A stretch of DNA of 64,000 bases from Parvimonas micra. GTDB lineage: Bacteria > Bacillota > Clostridia > Tissierellales > Peptoniphilaceae. The position numbers and the translations under genes were made by a program. The stretch's first letter is position 1. Each line of letters starts with the position of its first letter. The DNA is taken from NCBI RefSeq assembly GCF_900637905.1, contig NZ_LR134472.1, positions 1,426,001-1,490,000 on the forward strand. The letters run 5' to 3'. The notes under the pieces are model-generated. The model made no database searches and was not told the DNA's origin. It saw nothing but the letters and a program-made list of their open reading frames with translations. Positions 27,305 to 37,372 of the stretch are shown in pieces.

Positions 27305-28690
27305 ATGAATATTACAATCATATTAGCCGCAGGTGAAGGAACTAGAATGAAAAGTAAGAAATCAAAGGTTTTACATAAAATTGTTAATCGAACTTTGATT
27401 GATTATGTTTATGATGCTAGTTGTGATGCAGGTAGTGATAAAACTATAATTATTGTTGGAAAAAATAAAATTGAAGTTGAAGAAAAATTTGGAGATAAGG
27501 TATTATATAAGGAACAAAAAATCGGTAAAGAATATCCTTATGGAACGGGTTATGCAGTTCAACTTGCTGTAGATGAAATCCGTGATGACGATAGTGTTTT
27601 AATTTTAAGTGGGGATACTCCTTTAATAAAAGGGGAAACTTTGCAAAAGTTGTTAGAAGAACATATTGCTATGAACTCAAAAGCAACTGTTCTTACGGCA
27701 TTTATCAATGATACTACAGGATATGGTCATATTATAAAGGACAATAATGGTAAATTTTTAAAAATAGTCGAAGATAAGGATGCTACTATTGAAGAAAAGA
27801 GAGTCAAAGAAATAAATTCAGGAATTTATGTTTTTAATGGGAGAGCATTAAAAAATTCAATAACAAAAATTGATCAAAATAATGTTCAAAATGAGTTATA
27901 TCTTACAGATGCAATTAAAGTTTTAGTTCAAGATGGAGAGCATGTTTCAACATATAAACTTGATGACATTGAAGAAATTTATGGTATAAATTCTAAACTT
28001 CAACTATTTGAAGCTGAAAAAATTATGCGTTACAGAATAAATTCTGAATATATGAAAAATGGTGTTATAATGGAAAATCCGGAAAACACTGTTATTGAAA
28101 AGGGAATAAGTATAGGAATAGATACATTTATTGGAAGTGGTGCCAGAATTTTTGGAAATACCAGCATAGGAGAAAATGTATATATAACAGGAGATTCTTT
28201 TATAGAAAATTCTGTTATAGGAAATGATGTTGTAATTAGAAGTTCTTACATAGAGGATAGTACTGTTGGAGATTCTGTAACTATGGGACCTTTTGCTCAT
28301 CTTAGACCAAAGAGTATTTTAAAAAATGAAGTTCATATAGGAAATTTTGTTGAAGTTAAAAATTCAACAGTTGGAGAAAATACTAAAGCTGGTCATTTAT
28401 CCTATATTGGAGATGCGATTGTTGGTAAAGATGTAAATATGGGTTGTGGTTCTATTTTAGTAAATTACGATGGGAAAAATAAACACATTTCTGAAATCGG
28501 AGATGGCTGTTTTGTAGGTAGTAATTCTAATATAGTTTCTCCGGTAAAAATTGCAAATGATACTTTTATTGCTGCCGGTACAACTGTTGTTTCAGATATA
28601 GAAAATGAAGGCTCATTAATAATCGGACGTAGTGAAACTTTTGAAAAAGAAAATTGGGTTTATAAAAAGAATTTAAAAATAAAAAAGTAG
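27305..28690 (+). CDS. glmU: Bifunctional GlmU (UDP-GlcNAc synthesis)
   Basis: Catalyses acetylation of glucosamine-1-phosphate and its uridylylation to UDP-GlcNAc for peptidoglycan. The 461-residue protein has the N-terminal pyrophosphorylase motif LAAGEGTRMKSKKSKVLHKI and a C-terminal left-handed beta helix (about 250-440) seen as hexapeptide repeats such as IGENVYITGDSFIENSVIGNDV cut into short turns. AGGAG at 27292-27296. The long structured leader upstream suggests regulation. The order glmU-prs-pth-mfd is common in Firmicutes. Confidence 0.96.
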   Translation: MNITIILAAGEGTRMKSKKSKVLHKIVNRTLIDYVYDASCDAGSDKTIIIVGKNKIEVEEKFGDKVLYKEQKIGKEYPYGTGYAVQLAVDEIRDDDSVLILSGDTPLIKGETLQKLLEEHIAMNSKATVLTAFINDTTGYGHIIKDNNGKFLKIVEDKDATIEEKRVKEINSGIYVFNGRALKNSITKIDQNNVQNELYLTDAIKVLVQDGEHVSTYKLDDIEEIYGINSKLQLFEAEKIMRYRINSEYMKNGVIMENPENTVIEKGISIGIDTFIGSGARIFGNTSIGENVYITGDSFIENSVIGNDVVIRSSYIEDSTVGDSVTMGPFAHLRPKSILKNEVHIGNFVEVKNSTVGENTKAGHLSYIGDAIVGKDVNMGCGSILVNYDGKNKHISEIGDGCFVGSNSNIVSPVKIANDTFIAAGTTVVSDIENEGSLIIGRSETFEKENWVYKKNLKIKK

Positions 28691-28706
28691 TATTTTAGGA
28701 GGAATT

Positions 28707-29669
28707 ATGTTAGCTTATACTGGACCTATGAAAATTTTTTCAGGAACTGCAAATAGAAAGTTTGCAGAAGATATTTGTAAATGTCTTGATATGCCGTTGG
28801 GAGAAATTACTATCGGTAAATTTAGTGACGGTGAAATTAATCTTTCAGTTGAGGAAACTGTAAGAGGTTATGATGTTTACATTATTCAACCAACTTGCAA
28901 TCCAACAAATGATAATCTTATGGAAGTATTAATTATGGTTGATGCTTTTAAAAGGGCTTCTGCAGGAAGAATTAATGTAGTTATTCCATATTATGGATAT
29001 GCAAGACAAGATAGAAAAACAAAAGCTAGAGAACCAATAACAGCGAAATTAGTTGCTAATTTGATCGAAAAATCAGGTGCTGATAGAGTTATAACTATGG
29101 ATTTACACGCCGGACAAATTCAAGGATATTTTGATATTCCTGTGGATCATCTTTCTGCTATTAAACCACTTGCTGATTTCTTCAAGGATGAATTAAAAGA
29201 TGAAGACAAAAAAGATATGGTTGTAGTTTCTCCTGACTTAGGTGGAGTTACGAGAGCTAGAAATTTCTCTAATTATTTGGATTTACCTATTGCTATTTTA
29301 GAAAAGAGAAGACCACGTCCAAATGTTTCTGAAGTAATGAATGTTATAGGAGATATTGAAGGGAAAACTTGTATAATTGTAGATGATATTATAGATACAG
29401 CTGGAACTATTACAAATGCTGCAAATGCTTTAATAGCAAAGGGAGCAAAAAAAGTTTATATTACTGCAACTCATGGGGTATTTTCAGGAAAAGCGATAGA
29501 AAATATTGCTAATTCAAAAGTTGAGAAATGTGTTGTAACGGATACAATCCCTCAAGAAAAAAATTTAGGCGGAAAAATCGAAGTTGTATCAGTTGCCCAA
29601 TATTTTGCAAAGGCTATTGATAGAATAAATAACAATAGACCCGTGAGTATGCTATTTGATGGAAGATAA
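28707..29669 (+). CDS. prs: Ribose-phosphate pyrophosphokinase
   Basis: Makes PRPP from ribose-5-phosphate and ATP. The 320-residue protein shows IFSGTANRKFAEDICK, YYGYARQDRK, MDLHAGQIQGYFDIPVDHL, and the PRPP-binding loop IIVDDIIDTAGTI near residue 215. AGGAGG at 28697-28702 precedes the ATG. Lies 16 bases after glmU and overlaps pth. Confidence 0.97.
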   Translation: MLAYTGPMKIFSGTANRKFAEDICKCLDMPLGEITIGKFSDGEINLSVEETVRGYDVYIIQPTCNPTNDNLMEVLIMVDAFKRASAGRINVVIPYYGYARQDRKTKAREPITAKLVANLIEKSGADRVITMDLHAGQIQGYFDIPVDHLSAIKPLADFFKDELKDEDKKDMVVVSPDLGGVTRARNFSNYLDLPIAILEKRRPRPNVSEVMNVIGDIEGKTCIIVDDIIDTAGTITNAANALIAKGAKKVYITATHGVFSGKAIENIANSKVEKCVVTDTIPQEKNLGGKIEVVSVAQYFAKAIDRINNNRPVSMLFDGR

Positions 29670-30246
29670 TACATTTTTAATTGTAGGTCTTGGAAATCCC
29701 GGTAAAAATTATATTGGAACCAGACATAATGTAGGATATGGTGTTATTGATATTTTAGCTGAAAAGTATAGTATCAATATGAAAAAAGAAAAATTTAAAT
29801 CTTTTTACGGTCAAATAAATATGTTTGGGAAGAAATGTATCTTTCTAAAACCTCTTACTTATATGAATTTGTCAGGAGAAGCAGTTATAGATGCGGTAAA
29901 TTATTTTAAAATAAAACCGGAAAATATTATAGTTGTAGTGGATGATATAGACATTCCTTTTGGAACTGTCAGAATTAAGAAAAAGGGAAGTGCCGGTACA
30001 CATAATGGGTTAAGATCAATAATCTATCATTTAGAAACAGAAAATTTTCCTAGAGTTAAGATAAGCGTTGGTAAATGTCCGGATTATATGGATTTAAAAG
30101 ATTTTGTTTTAAGTAAATTTTTACCATCTGAAGAGAAAATTTTGAAAAAAGAATTGGAAATTTCTGCAGATGCAGTTGAAGAAATAATAAAAAACGATGT
30201 TGACAAAACAATGTGTAAATTTAATGGAATGTGTATAGAGGAATAA
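29659..30246 (+). CDS. pth: Peptidyl-tRNA hydrolase
   Basis: Releases tRNA from prematurely dropped peptidyl-tRNA. The 195-residue protein has LIVGLGNPGKNYIGTRHNVGY with the catalytic histidine, KPLTYMNLSG, and VVVDDIDIPFGTVRIKKKGSAGTHNG. I chose ATG 29659, which overlaps the prs stop by 11 bases; the TTG one codon earlier is also possible. The stop codon is inside the stem of a terminator. Confidence 0.96.
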   Translation: MEDNTFLIVGLGNPGKNYIGTRHNVGYGVIDILAEKYSINMKKEKFKSFYGQINMFGKKCIFLKPLTYMNLSGEAVIDAVNYFKIKPENIIVVVDDIDIPFGTVRIKKKGSAGTHNGLRSIIYHLETENFPRVKISVGKCPDYMDLKDFVLSKFLPSEEKILKKELEISADAVEEIIKNDVDKTMCKFNGMCIEE

Positions 30247-30264
30247 TATTCCTCTATATTTTTT
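30234..30264 (+). terminator. Terminator overlapping the pth stop codon
   Basis: TATAGAGGAAT (30234-30244) pairs over 11 bp with ATTCCTCTATA (30248-30258) around AAT, followed by a T run. mfd starts only 19 bases later, so mfd may depend on read-through. Confidence 0.85.
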
Positions 30265-30282
30265 ATAAACGAGGAGTTAATT

Positions 30283-33200
30283 ATGAATTTTTTAATTGAT
30301 TTTTTAAAGAATAATGAATCATATTTGGATATGATTTCAGGTTTAAAATCAAATAATGTTCCAATTTATTGTAATGGACTTATCAAAGAGAGTCTATTCC
30401 ATTTAATATATTCTATTTTTAATGATTTGCCCGATAAAAATTTAGTTTTACTTGTTGAAAACGAAAATAGAGCTAATGAACTTTGTGATGAATTGAAAAG
30501 TTTGGTAGGAGATAAAGTTGTAGTTTATCCAAATTTTGAGATAAGATTTCACAATATCAATAGTTTAGAAACAAATCTTGAAAATATTAGAATTGAGATA
30601 ATGAATAGACTTCTCTCTAAAGAGAAATTCATAATAATTACAACTGCAAGTGCTTTATCAAAAAAAATCAGCACACCAAAATTTTTTAAATCACATTATA
30701 TTTATATTGATGAAAATTTGGAAGTAAATCTTAAAGAATTGACAGAAAATTTAATTAAAATGCATTATGATAGAGTTGACTTCGTTGAAGCAAAAGGTCA
30801 ATTTTCAATAAGAGGATCTATTTTTGACATTTTTCCCGTAAATTTCAAAAATCCGATAAGAATAGAATTGTTTGGAGATGATATTGATTCCATACGTATT
30901 TTTGATATTAACAGTCAAAGGTCCGTTGAAAAGTTGAATAAGGTGGAAATAATACCTGCAAAAGAAATGGTATTGTCAAAATCTGATGTTGAAAATATTT
31001 TAAATGGTTTGAATAAAGATATTGAAAAGTTACAAAAATTAAAACTGTTTGGAAAAGATATTGAGAAATCAACAGAAAAATTTTATCAAATTTATAATGA
31101 TTTAAAGATAAATTACCATATTTCAAATATGGATTTAATCTCTCCTTATATAAGAAAAGGTAGCTATTCAACTCTTTTAGATTATTTGGCTCAAGATTCA
31201 ATAATATGTACTGAGGATATTTTAAAAATTTATGATAAAAATTTGGAAATAGAAAATTTATTCCATGAAAATGTAGTATTTTCTATTGAGAATGCTGAGA
31301 TTTTAGACTCACATAAAGATATTTTGATTCCTTTTGAACATATTTTAAGGAGAATAAAGGATTTTAGTATAATTAATTTCACACAACTACTAAAAAGAAC
31401 AAAAATAATAAATCCAAAAAGTATTATAAATTTAAAAACAATTGAAGCTGAGATATTTAATAGAAAATTTGATTTATTATTTCAGAATTTGAAATCTAAA
31501 TTACAAAGAGGGTATAAAATTGTTATCTTTGCAGGTTCATTGGAAAAGGCAAATAATTTAAAGGAAATTTTATATGCAGAAAATATAAATTCCAATATAT
31601 TTGAAGGATTAGAATTCGAATTAAAAAGTTCTATTTTAGGAATTTCTACTTTAAATTTAGAATCAGGTTTTGAATATCCAATTCAAAAAGTACTGTTTTT
31701 AACACATAAAGAAATTTATGGAACTGTAAAAAAAACTTCTAAAAAAACTAGAAAAAAAAGCAAAGAGAATTTACTTGACTACACAGATTTAAATGTTGGA
31801 GATTTTGTAGTTCACGAAAATCATGGAATTGGAGAATATAGGGGAATTGAACAAATTGAGGTTGACGGTATTGTAAAAGATCATATTTTAATTTTGTATA
31901 AAGGAAATGATAAATTATACATTCCAACAGACCAAATGAATTTAATTCAAAAATATATTGGTAAAGACGGATATAAACCAAAATTAAATAAATTAGGTTC
32001 TAATGATTGGATAAAAACTAAGACTCGCGCTAAAAAAGTTTTAGATGAAATTGCAATAGATTTAGTTCAGCTCTATGCGAAAAGAGATAAAATAAGAGGT
32101 TTTGCTTTTTCGGAAGATACAACTTGGCAAAAAGAATTTGAAGATAGTTTTATTTATGAAGAAACATATTCACAACTTAGAGCAATCAATGAAATAAAGA
32201 AAGATATGGAGCAGTTTAAACCAATGGACAGATTGCTTTGTGGAGATGTAGGATATGGTAAAACAGAAGTTGCCTTAAGAGCTGCATTTAAAGCAATGAT
32301 GGATGATAAGCAAGTAGCATTTCTAGTTCCAACTACCATACTTGCTCAACAGCATTATAATACTGCTATCGATAGAGTTGGAAATTTTCCTGTTGAAATT
32401 GAAATGCTCAGTAGATTTAGAAGTCCTGCAAAGCAAAAAGAGATTTTGAAAAATGTGAAAAACGGAAAAGTAAATTTACTTATAGGCACACATAAATTAT
32501 TGTCAAAAAATTTGGAATTTAAGGATTTAGGACTTCTGATAATAGATGAAGAACAAAGATTTGGTGTTAAACATAAAGAGACCTTAAAAAAAATAAAAGA
32601 AAATATTGACGTATTATCTTTATCTGCAACACCAATTCCAAGAACTATGCAAATGAGTTTAGTTGGAATTAGAGATATGAGCATTTTAGATGATCCGCCG
32701 GAAGAAAGAGTTACTATCGCTACATTTGTTTTAGAATATAATGATTCAATAATTCGTGAAGCAATTTATAAAGAAATAGATAGAGGTGGACAAGTTTATT
32801 TTGTCTATAATAGGATTCATGATATGGATAAAATGTATGTTGAATTATCAAGACTTGTTCCTGATGCTAAAATTGCGATGGCTCATAGTAAATTGTCTAA
32901 CAAAGAGTTAGAGAATATAATGTATGATTTTCAAGAAGGAGAATATGATATACTACTATGTACTACAATAATTGAAACCGGTATGGATATAAAAAATTGT
33001 AATACTATGATTATATATGATGCAGATAAAATGGGTTTATCTCAACTTTATCAGTTAAAAGGACGAATCGGTCGTTCTACAAGAAGAGCTTATGCATATT
33101 TTACTTATGAAAAAGATAAAGTCTTAACTGAAATTTCAGAGAAGAGACTTATGGCAATAAGAGATTTTTCGGAATTCGGATCTGGTTTTAAAATAGCTAT

Positions 33201-33789
33201 GAGAGACTTAGAGCTTAGAGGTGCTGGAAATATCTTAGGGGAATGTCAATCCGGACATATAGAGACTATCGGATATGAAATGTATGTTAGAATGTTGGAA
33301 GAAAGCATAAAAACTGTTAAGGGAGAAAATTTACAAATTAAAGATCAAACTACGATTGAATTATCAGTTGATGCGTATATTCCTTCAAATTATATAGTAG
33401 ATAATAATCAGAAAATTGATATGTACAGAAAAATTGCTGCAATATCATCAAGAGATGACTTTGATGAAATTTATGATGAACTTACTGATAGATTTGGTAA
33501 TGTTCCAACAACGGTATTAAATGTTATGAATGTTTCATATTTAAAGACTATTTCTACAGAGCTGAATTTTATAAGGATAATAGATAGAGAGAAGTCTGTC
33601 GTATTTAAATTTGAACAAACAAATAGAGATATTTTACAGCTAATAGGCAGATTATCAGATGTTTTATTTAGAAAAATTGAATTCAATTTAAATGAAAATG
33701 CGGAGTTAATATTTAATTACGATAAGGATAAATTATCAGAAAGTATTGATTTTGTTGAAAATTTGCTATTTTTAAAGCAAAAAAATTAA
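30283..33789 (+). CDS. mfd: Transcription-repair coupling factor Mfd
   Basis: Dislodges stalled RNA polymerase and recruits UvrA. The 1168-residue length is standard. N-terminal UvrB-like domains are followed by the RNA-polymerase-interacting domain (from about residue 505, NVGDFVVHENHGIGEYRGIEQIEVDG). The RecG-like helicase has motif I GDVGYGKTEVALRAAF (about residue 650), DEEQRFG, SATPIPRTMQMSL and QLKGRIGRS. The C-terminal TRCF domain follows. GAGGAG at 30270-30275. Confidence 0.97.
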   Translation: MNFLIDFLKNNESYLDMISGLKSNNVPIYCNGLIKESLFHLIYSIFNDLPDKNLVLLVENENRANELCDELKSLVGDKVVVYPNFEIRFHNINSLETNLENIRIEIMNRLLSKEKFIIITTASALSKKISTPKFFKSHYIYIDENLEVNLKELTENLIKMHYDRVDFVEAKGQFSIRGSIFDIFPVNFKNPIRIELFGDDIDSIRIFDINSQRSVEKLNKVEIIPAKEMVLSKSDVENILNGLNKDIEKLQKLKLFGKDIEKSTEKFYQIYNDLKINYHISNMDLISPYIRKGSYSTLLDYLAQDSIICTEDILKIYDKNLEIENLFHENVVFSIENAEILDSHKDILIPFEHILRRIKDFSIINFTQLLKRTKIINPKSIINLKTIEAEIFNRKFDLLFQNLKSKLQRGYKIVIFAGSLEKANNLKEILYAENINSNIFEGLEFELKSSILGISTLNLESGFEYPIQKVLFLTHKEIYGTVKKTSKKTRKKSKENLLDYTDLNVGDFVVHENHGIGEYRGIEQIEVDGIVKDHILILYKGNDKLYIPTDQMNLIQKYIGKDGYKPKLNKLGSNDWIKTKTRAKKVLDEIAIDLVQLYAKRDKIRGFAFSEDTTWQKEFEDSFIYEETYSQLRAINEIKKDMEQFKPMDRLLCGDVGYGKTEVALRAAFKAMMDDKQVAFLVPTTILAQQHYNTAIDRVGNFPVEIEMLSRFRSPAKQKEILKNVKNGKVNLLIGTHKLLSKNLEFKDLGLLIIDEEQRFGVKHKETLKKIKENIDVLSLSATPIPRTMQMSLVGIRDMSILDDPPEERVTIATFVLEYNDSIIREAIYKEIDRGGQVYFVYNRIHDMDKMYVELSRLVPDAKIAMAHSKLSNKELENIMYDFQEGEYDILLCTTIIETGMDIKNCNTMIIYDADKMGLSQLYQLKGRIGRSTRRAYAYFTYEKDKVLTEISEKRLMAIRDFSEFGSGFKIAMRDLELRGAGNILGECQSGHIETIGYEMYVRMLEESIKTVKGENLQIKDQTTIELSVDAYIPSNYIVDNNQKIDMYRKIAAISSRDDFDEIYDELTDRFGNVPTTVLNVMNVSYLKTISTELNFIRIIDREKSVVFKFEQTNRDILQLIGRLSDVLFRKIEFNLNENAELIFNYDKDKLSESIDFVENLLFLKQKN

Positions 33790-33796
33790 AAAAACT

Positions 33797-33825
33797 TTGA
33801 CATTAATAAAAAAATAATGTATAAT
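33797..33825 (+). promoter_or_regulatory. Promoter for prsA
   Basis: TTGACA (33797-33802), a 17-base spacer and TATAAT (33820-33825): a full consensus match. Confidence 0.88.
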
Positions 33826-33863
33826 ATCAAAAGATTAGAATATTAATCAAAAAGGAGAGAGAT

Positions 33864-34850
33864 ATGAAAAATAGATTTATAAAATTTGCAAGTGCTATTG
33901 CATTATCAGCTATGCTTTTAACTGCTTGTGCTTCGGCACCAAGAGGCGCGATGGTAAAAATTGGTGAAAAGTATATCACTAAGGATCAAGTACAAAAAGA
34001 GTATGATAGAGTAATTGTATCTTACTCAGACGAGCAAAAGGCGAAATATGATGAGTCAACTGAAGAAGGAAAAAAGGCTTCTTTGACTTTGAAGCAAAAT
34101 ATATTAGATATGTTTTCTAATATAGAAGTTGTTAAACAAAAATTTGCTAAGTTAGAAAAAGAATATAAAGACGAAGGTAAATCTGAAGAAGAAATAGCTA
34201 AAGTAAGCGTTACAGAACAAGAAATTAACGATAATCTTGCTAAAGTTAAAGAACAATTAGGTGATAAATTCAACGAAGAACTTGAAAAAGCCAAGCTTAC
34301 TGAAGATGAATTAAAATATAAGATTGAGGACAATTTATATTCTACAAAATTTCAAACTTGGTTTAGTGAAAATTATGATCCAACTGATGAAGAAATTATG
34401 GAAAAATACAAAGGTAGTGACTTTGACGGTCCACAAATTAATGCAAGCCATATACTAGTTGAAAATGAAGAGGATGCAAAAAAAGTAAAGAGTCGTTTAG
34501 AAGCGGGAGAAAAATTTGAAGACGTTGCGACTGAAGTATCAAAAGATCCATCAGCTAAAAAGAATAAGGGAGTTTTAGGAACTTTCACTAAAGGGGTTAT
34601 GGTTAAAGAATTTTATGATGCAGCTGTTAAATTAAAAGTTGGCGAAATTAGCGATCCGGTAAAAACTAAATTTGGCTATCATATAATAAAATTAAATGAA
34701 ATTGTTGAAGATTACGATAAGTTTTCAGATGAAAGTAAAAAACGTATAAAGCAAAATCTAAAAAAATCTCTGTTATCTGAAAAATTCAAAACTGAGTTTG
34801 AAAAGATTCAAAAAGAAGTTGGGTACTTACCAATTAAAAATTTTAAATAA
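33864..34850 (+). CDS. prsA: PrsA-type foldase lipoprotein (parvulin PPIase)
   Basis: Extracellular folding factor anchored to the membrane. The signal peptide ends in lipobox LTAC (cysteine about residue 22). Residues about 30-175 are the helical SurA-like chaperone part. About 190-285 is a PpiC rotamase domain with INASHILVENEEDAKKVKSRL, SKDPSAKKNKGVLGTF and GEISDPVKTKFGYHIIKL. The 328-residue length is within the family range. It has its own consensus promoter and AAAGGAGAG ribosome binding site. Confidence 0.92.
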   Translation: MKNRFIKFASAIALSAMLLTACASAPRGAMVKIGEKYITKDQVQKEYDRVIVSYSDEQKAKYDESTEEGKKASLTLKQNILDMFSNIEVVKQKFAKLEKEYKDEGKSEEEIAKVSVTEQEINDNLAKVKEQLGDKFNEELEKAKLTEDELKYKIEDNLYSTKFQTWFSENYDPTDEEIMEKYKGSDFDGPQINASHILVENEEDAKKVKSRLEAGEKFEDVATEVSKDPSAKKNKGVLGTFTKGVMVKEFYDAAVKLKVGEISDPVKTKFGYHIIKLNEIVEDYDKFSDESKKRIKQNLKKSLLSEKFKTEFEKIQKEVGYLPIKNFK

Positions 34851-34864
34851 ATTGGCTGAGTTGC

Positions 34865-34893
34865 TTGATATTTTTTGAAAATTAATATATAAT
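34865..34893 (+). promoter_or_regulatory. Promoter for the HU gene
   Basis: TTGATA (34865-34870), a 17-base spacer and TATAAT (34888-34893). Confidence 0.78.
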
Positions 34894-34896
34894 AAT

Positions 34897-34932
34897 ATTG
34901 CACAATGGTTAAGTGACCATTTAATAGGCAAT
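34897..34932 (+). promoter_or_regulatory. 5' leader hairpin of the HU mRNA
   Basis: AATGGT (34904-34909) pairs with ACCATT (34916-34921), and an outer ATTGC (34897-34901) pairs with GCAAT (34928-34932). It begins directly after the -10 box, so it would cap the 5' end of the mRNA. Confidence 0.5.
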
Positions 34933-34968
34933 TATTAAATATAATAGTGTATTTAGGAGGAAATTTTA

Positions 34969-35247
34969 ATGAACAAATCTGAATTATTGGCTAGTATGGC
35001 TGAAAAAGGAAAAATCACAAAAGTTGATGCTGAAAGAGCATTGAATGCTTTCATTCAAACTGTTGAAGAAACATTGGTAAAAGGGGAAAAAGTTCAATTA
35101 GTTGGTTTTGGAACTTTCGAAGCTAGAGAAAGAAAAGCAAGAAGCGGAAGAAATCCAAGAAACCCTAAAGAAGTTATCAAAATTCCAGCATCAAAAGCTC
35201 CAGTATTCAAAGCTGGAAAATCATTAAAAGAAATTGTAAATAAGTAA
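34969..35247 (+). CDS. hup: HU-family nucleoid protein
   Basis: A 92-residue DNA-bending protein. It starts MNKSELLASMAEKGKITKVDAERALNAF and contains the DNA-binding arm GFGTFEARERKARSGRNPRNPKE with the intercalating proline. It has its own promoter, leader hairpin and terminator, so it is a single-gene unit. AGGAGG at 34956-34961. Confidence 0.95.
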   Translation: MNKSELLASMAEKGKITKVDAERALNAFIQTVEETLVKGEKVQLVGFGTFEARERKARSGRNPRNPKEVIKIPASKAPVFKAGKSLKEIVNK

Positions 35248-35262
35248 TTTTTGATTGCTAAT

Positions 35263-35292
35263 AAAAAATCAGACGCGTAGTCTGATTTTTTT
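35263..35292 (+). terminator. Terminator after the HU gene
   Basis: AAAAAATCAGAC (35263-35274) pairs over 12 bp with GTCTGATTTTTT (35280-35291). Confidence 0.92.
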
Positions 35293-35314
35293 TGTAAAAA
35301 TTTCGTTAGATATG

Positions 35315-35343
35315 TTGAAAAATGAAATATATTATGTTATAAT
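35315..35343 (+). promoter_or_regulatory. Promoter for rpsB
   Basis: TTGAAA (35315-35320), a 17-base spacer and TATAAT (35338-35343). It leaves a leader of about 90 bases before rpsB. Confidence 0.82.
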
Positions 35344-35349
35344 ATTTTG

Positions 35350-35430
35350 GTAAATAATCACATATTCTGATTGAACAAGCGTTGCCCAAGTGGTCCTTGT
35401 CAAGTTGATGAATATGGGTGGCTAAAAACA
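35350..35430 (+). promoter_or_regulatory. Possible structured rpsB leader
   Basis: The leader contains GCCCA (35383-35387), able to pair with TGGGT (35415-35419), around an inner CAAG/CTTG pairing. It is richer in G and C than the neighbouring spacer. Ribosomal protein leaders often bind their own product, but I do not recognise a known S2 motif. Confidence 0.3.
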
Positions 35431-35442
35431 GGAGGTAAGAAA

Positions 35443-36198
35443 ATGTCACAAGTAATTTTAATGAAAAACTTATTAGAAGCAGGAGTACATTTTGGGCACC
35501 AAACTAGAAGATGGAATCCAAAAATGTCAAAGTTTATCTTTACAGAAAGAAATGGAATCTATATCATAGATTTACAAAAAACTGTAAAACAAATTGAACA
35601 AGCATATGATTTTGTAAGAGAAATTGTTGCTGATGGTGGTAGAGTTCTTTTTGTTGGAACTAAAAAACAAGCTCAAGAAGCTGTTGAAACAGAAGCAAAA
35701 AGAAGTGGACAATTCTATGTTAGTCATAGATGGTTAGGTGGTATGCTAACTAATTATAAGACTATAAGAAAAAGAATTGAAAGATTGAAAAAATTAGAAC
35801 TTATGGAAGAAGATGGAACTTTCCAAAGATTGCCTAAGAAGGAAGTAATTAAATTAAAAAGAGAAGCTGAAAAATTAGAAAAATTCTTAGGTGGAATTAA
35901 AGAAATGGATAAACTTCCGGATGTTCTTTTCGTTATAGATCCGAAGAACGAAAAAATTGCTGTAAATGAAGCAAAAATATTAGGTATTCCAGTTATTGGT
36001 GTTGTTGATACTAACTGTGATCCTGATGAAGTTGATATCGCTATTCCGGGAAATGATGATGCTATTAGAGCCGTAAAATTATTAACAGGTACTATTGCTA
36101 ATGCTATTGTAGAAGCTAAGCAAGGAGAACAAGTTGAGGCAGAAGAAACAGAAACTGTAGTAGAAATTGAAGAAGTTTCTGAGGAAGTAGCTGAATAA
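35443..36198 (+). CDS. rpsB: Ribosomal protein uS2
   Basis: A 251-residue small-subunit protein. It begins [28 protein letters not shown] and includes [13 protein letters not shown] and [21 protein letters not shown] at 35430-35435 fixes the ATG at 35443; the upstream in-frame extension lies in the leader. The acidic C-terminal tail ([19 protein letters not shown]) is common in the family. tsf follows after an intervening hairpin. Confidence 0.96.
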   Translation: MSQVILMKNLLEAGVHFGHQTRRWNPKMSKFIFTERNGIYIIDLQKTVKQIEQAYDFVREIVADGGRVLFVGTKKQAQEAVETEAKRSGQFYVSHRWLGGMLTNYKTIRKRIERLKKLELMEEDGTFQRLPKKEVIKLKREAEKLEKFLGGIKEMDKLPDVLFVIDPKNEKIAVNEAKILGIPVIGVVDTNCDPDEVDIAIPGNDDAIRAVKLLTGTIANAIVEAKQGEQVEAEETETVVEIEEVSEEVAE

Positions 36199-36219
36199 TA
36201 AGCAAGTAGAACTTTAAGG

Positions 36220-36264
36220 GGTAAGGATTTAAATTTATAATATTTATCCTTACCTTATTTTTAT
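36220..36264 (+). terminator. Hairpin between rpsB and tsf
   Basis: GGTAAGGAT (36220-36228) pairs over 9 bp with ATCCTTACC (36246-36254), followed by a T-rich tail. It may reduce tsf transcription relative to rpsB. Confidence 0.65.
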
Positions 36265-36291
36265 AGATTATATTAATAATAGGAGGATTTT

Positions 36292-37362
36292 ATGGAAATT
36301 ACTGCAAAATTGGTAAAAGACTTAAGAGAAGCCACTGGAGCTGGAATGATGGAATGTAAGAAAGCATTACAAGAAGTTTGTGGAGATATGGAAAAAGCTA
36401 TTGAATTTTTAAGAGAAAAGGGTTTAGCTAAAGCTGCTAAAAAAGCTAATAAGGTTGCTGCTGAAGGCTTAATTACTTTAGTACTTGATGAAAACAACAC
36501 TAAAGCTGCTCTTACTGAAGTAAATTCACAAACAGATTTTGTTGCTAAAAATGAAAATTTCGTCGCATTAACTAAAAAAGTTACTGAACATGTATTTAAT
36601 AATGAAATAAAGAATATTGAGGAATTAAATGCATCAAATATAGATGGAACTAATTTTGAAGAATTCTTGAAATTACAAATTTCTTCAATTGGAGAAAATA
36701 TTGTAGTTAGAAGATTGGCATTTGCAAAAGCATGTTGTGAAAATAGTATAGTATGTGGATATGTTCACTTTAATAAAAAAGTTGGTGTTATTCTTAAAGC
36801 TAATTGTGATAGCGAAGCTACAAAGAAAGGTGCAAAAGATTTATTACAAAACATTTGTATGCATATTTCAGCAATGAAGCCACAATACTTAAGTTATAAA
36901 GATTTAGATGCTGATTTTGTTGAAAAAGAATATTTAGCTCTTAAAGGATCAATTGAAAAAGAAAATGAAGAATTAGTTAGACTTGGAAAACAATTAAAGA
37001 GAATTCCGAAGTTTGCTTCAATGTCTCAAATAACTGATGAAGTTTTAAGAGCTGAAGAAGAATTATTAAAAGAAGAATTGAAGAAACAAGGTAAGCCTGA
37101 AAAAATTTGGGATAAAATTTTGCCGGGACAAATTGAAAGATTTATTAAAGATAATACTTTGATTGATCAACAATATGCGTTATTCAGCCAACAATATGTA
37201 TTGGATGATAATAAGACAGTTTTAGAAGCTGTGAATGATAAGGCAAAAGAGTTAGGTGGAAATATTGAAATAGTAGAATACACTAGATTCGAAGTAGGTG
37301 AAGGATTAGAAAAGAAAGAAGAAAACTTTGCTGAAGAAGTTGCAAAACAAATGGGACTATAA
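36292..37362 (+). CDS. tsf: Elongation factor Ts
   Basis: Nucleotide-exchange factor for EF-Tu. It begins MEITAKLVKDLREATGAGMMECKKAL with the TDFV motif (VNSQTDFVAKNENFV) near residue 80. At 356 residues it is longer than the roughly 290-300 of Bacillus; the extra length lies in the middle (about residues 195-300, rich in charged residues). AGGAGG at 36281-36286. Paired with rpsB as usual. Confidence 0.95.
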   Translation: MEITAKLVKDLREATGAGMMECKKALQEVCGDMEKAIEFLREKGLAKAAKKANKVAAEGLITLVLDENNTKAALTEVNSQTDFVAKNENFVALTKKVTEHVFNNEIKNIEELNASNIDGTNFEEFLKLQISSIGENIVVRRLAFAKACCENSIVCGYVHFNKKVGVILKANCDSEATKKGAKDLLQNICMHISAMKPQYLSYKDLDADFVEKEYLALKGSIEKENEELVRLGKQLKRIPKFASMSQITDEVLRAEEELLKEELKKQGKPEKIWDKILPGQIERFIKDNTLIDQQYALFSQQYVLDDNKTVLEAVNDKAKELGGNIEIVEYTRFEVGEGLEKKEENFAEEVAKQMGL

Positions 37363-37372
37363 AAATGGTTTT

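Noticed and set aside
35378-35422. tRNA-like sequence before rpsB (GCCCAAGTGG stretch)
   Set aside because: The words resemble part of a tRNA D-arm, but there is no acceptor stem, anticodon arm or T-arm at the right spacing. It is better viewed as leader sequence.
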